Source of the DNA: Streptococcus sp. VT 162
GTDB taxonomy: Bacteria; Bacillota; Bacilli; Lactobacillales; Streptococcaceae
Reading direction: 5' to 3'
DNA: 64,000 bases
NCBI GenBank assembly: GCA_000688775.2
Contig: CP007628.2
Location: forward strand, 62,001-126,000
Shown: in pieces, positions 63,364-64,000 of the stretch
Numbering within the stretch: position 1 is the first letter of the stretch
Layout: each line of letters starts with the position of its first letter
The notes under the pieces: generated by a model
The model's input: the letters and a program-made list of their open reading frames with translations, nothing else
What the model was told of the DNA's origin: nothing
Database searches by the model: none
Position numbers and translations under genes: made by a program

Positions 63364-64000
63364 ATGTTAGATTTGATTCAGACTAGACGAGATTTACACC
63401 AGATTCCAGAGATTGGCTTGGAGGAATTCAAGACTCAGGCTTATTTGCTGGATGTGATTGAGAAATTGACTACGGGCAAGGATTTTGTTCAAATTCGTAC
63501 TTGGCGAACAGGGATTTTGGTCTACCTGCAGGGAAGTCAGCCGGAGCGAACCATTGGTTGGCGAACAGACATTGATGGTCTGCCTATTGTCGAACAAACA
63601 GGTCTACCTTTTGCTTCTCAACACCAAGGTCGCATGCATGCCTGTGGCCATGATTTTCATATGACCATTGCCTTGGGCTGTCTCGAGCGTGCTCTTGAGG
63701 AACAACCCAAGAATAATCTGCTTTTTCTGTTTCAACCTGCTGAAGAAAATGAAGCTGGTGGTATGCTCATGTATGAGGATGGTGCTTTTGGAGATTGGTT
63801 GCCAGACCAGTTTTATGGTCTCCATGTTCGTCCGGATCTGAAGGTTGGACAGATTGCGACCAACACCCATACGCTCTTTGCAGGGACTTGTGAGGTGAAG
63901 ATTCGTTTCAAAGGAAAAGGTGGGCACGCAGCCTTCCCGCATGAAGCCAATGACGCCTTGGTGGCGGCTAGTTACTTTGTAACCCAGGTGCAGTCAGTTG
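63364..64000 (+). CDS. N-acetyldiaminopimelate deacetylase, 5' part
   Basis: The reading frame from ATG 63364 (AGGAGGA upstream) is open to the window end. About 212 residues are visible: [32 protein letters not shown] (metal ligands Cys and His) and [11 protein letters not shown] with the catalytic Glu pair. This is an M20D peptidase-family amidohydrolase (hippurate hydrolase-like). With dapH it completes the N-acetyl branch of the DAP pathway. The full protein is usually about 375 residues; the rest lies outside. Confidence 0.92.
   Translation, partial: MLDLIQTRRDLHQIPEIGLEEFKTQAYLLDVIEKLTTGKDFVQIRTWRTGILVYLQGSQPERTIGWRTDIDGLPIVEQTGLPFASQHQGRMHACGHDFHMTIALGCLERALEEQPKNNLLFLFQPAEENEAGGMLMYEDGAFGDWLPDQFYGLHVRPDLKVGQIATNTHTLFAGTCEVKIRFKGKGGHAAFPHEANDALVAASYFVTQVQSV

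Overview
The window is chromosomal DNA from a mitis-group Streptococcus, that is S. mitis, S. oralis or a close relative of S. pneumoniae. The low G+C, AGGAG ribosome sites, frequent extended -10 promoters, a BOX repeat, an SSURE-repeat LPXTG surface protein and the maltodextrin locus all fit. From memory of S. pneumoniae TIGR4, the left part (1-26.7 kb) follows SP_0060 to SP_0085. The right part (33.2-64 kb) follows SP_2135 down to about SP_2096, read backwards. These two loci lie on opposite sides of oriC in TIGR4, so this chromosome appears to carry an origin-symmetric inversion. Its junction falls in the accessory stretch at 26.7-33.2 kb.

Left part. A galactoside/amino-sugar operon (partial bgaC, mannose-family PTS IIB-IIC-IID-IIA, agaS, lacD, galM) is followed by a VOC protein and a cluster of unrecognised membrane proteins behind a structured leader (8.1-11.6 kb). 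Next is a small sulfur island: a CstR-like repressor, two single-domain rhodaneses with a GC-box palindrome at their promoter, and debris of a CoA-disulfide-reductase-like gene. Then come an acetyltransferase, a relic of a VTC-domain gene, a beta-helix lipoprotein (DUF4353 type), a TetR-controlled ABC exporter, a nucleoside phosphorylase, the TrkH/CabP potassium importer, the PavB-like surface protein with its neighbouring two-component system, and rpsD.

Middle accessory part (26.7-33.2 kb). It holds one or two candidate small RNAs on the minus strand and an array of six small acidic proteins. Three of the six look like Sm-fold paralogues, and two of the genes are followed by the same inverted-repeat element. 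A cadmium-resistance pair (cadD/cadX) comes next with its operator, then gene debris, a two-TM potassium channel, a DUF389 membrane protein and a 37-residue membrane peptide. The stretch from 29.07 to 33.23 kb is bounded by two diverged copies of a ~130 bp sequence in inverted orientation. One copy covers the 3' end of rpmG and resembles an integrative-element attachment end.

Right part. rpmG-rpmF, an SPFH protein with a ribbon-helix-helix partner, ilvD, a BOX element, a SufT-like protein, hisS, an autoregulated-looking XRE operon of small membrane proteins ending in a CPBP protease, aspS, and a YitT-family protein. The complete maltodextrin locus follows (malR, malA, malD, malC, malX reading left; malQ, malP reading right), with MalR-type palindromes in the divergent promoter region. 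The end holds rlmA, a DUF6110-like protein with a P1B-type ATPase, tyrS, pbp1b, a DMT transporter, dapH and the start of the N-acetyldiaminopimelate deacetylase gene, which the window end truncates.

How the genes work together. bgaC and the PTS release and import galactose-containing sugars, and AgaS and LacD channel amino-sugar phosphates toward triose phosphates. The mal genes import maltodextrin and split it with MalQ and MalP. DapH and the deacetylase make meso-diaminopimelate/lysine precursors. TrkH with CabP couples K+ uptake to c-di-AMP, and the two-component system probably controls the adhesin gene beside it. No tRNA, rRNA, CRISPR array or intact transposase was seen.
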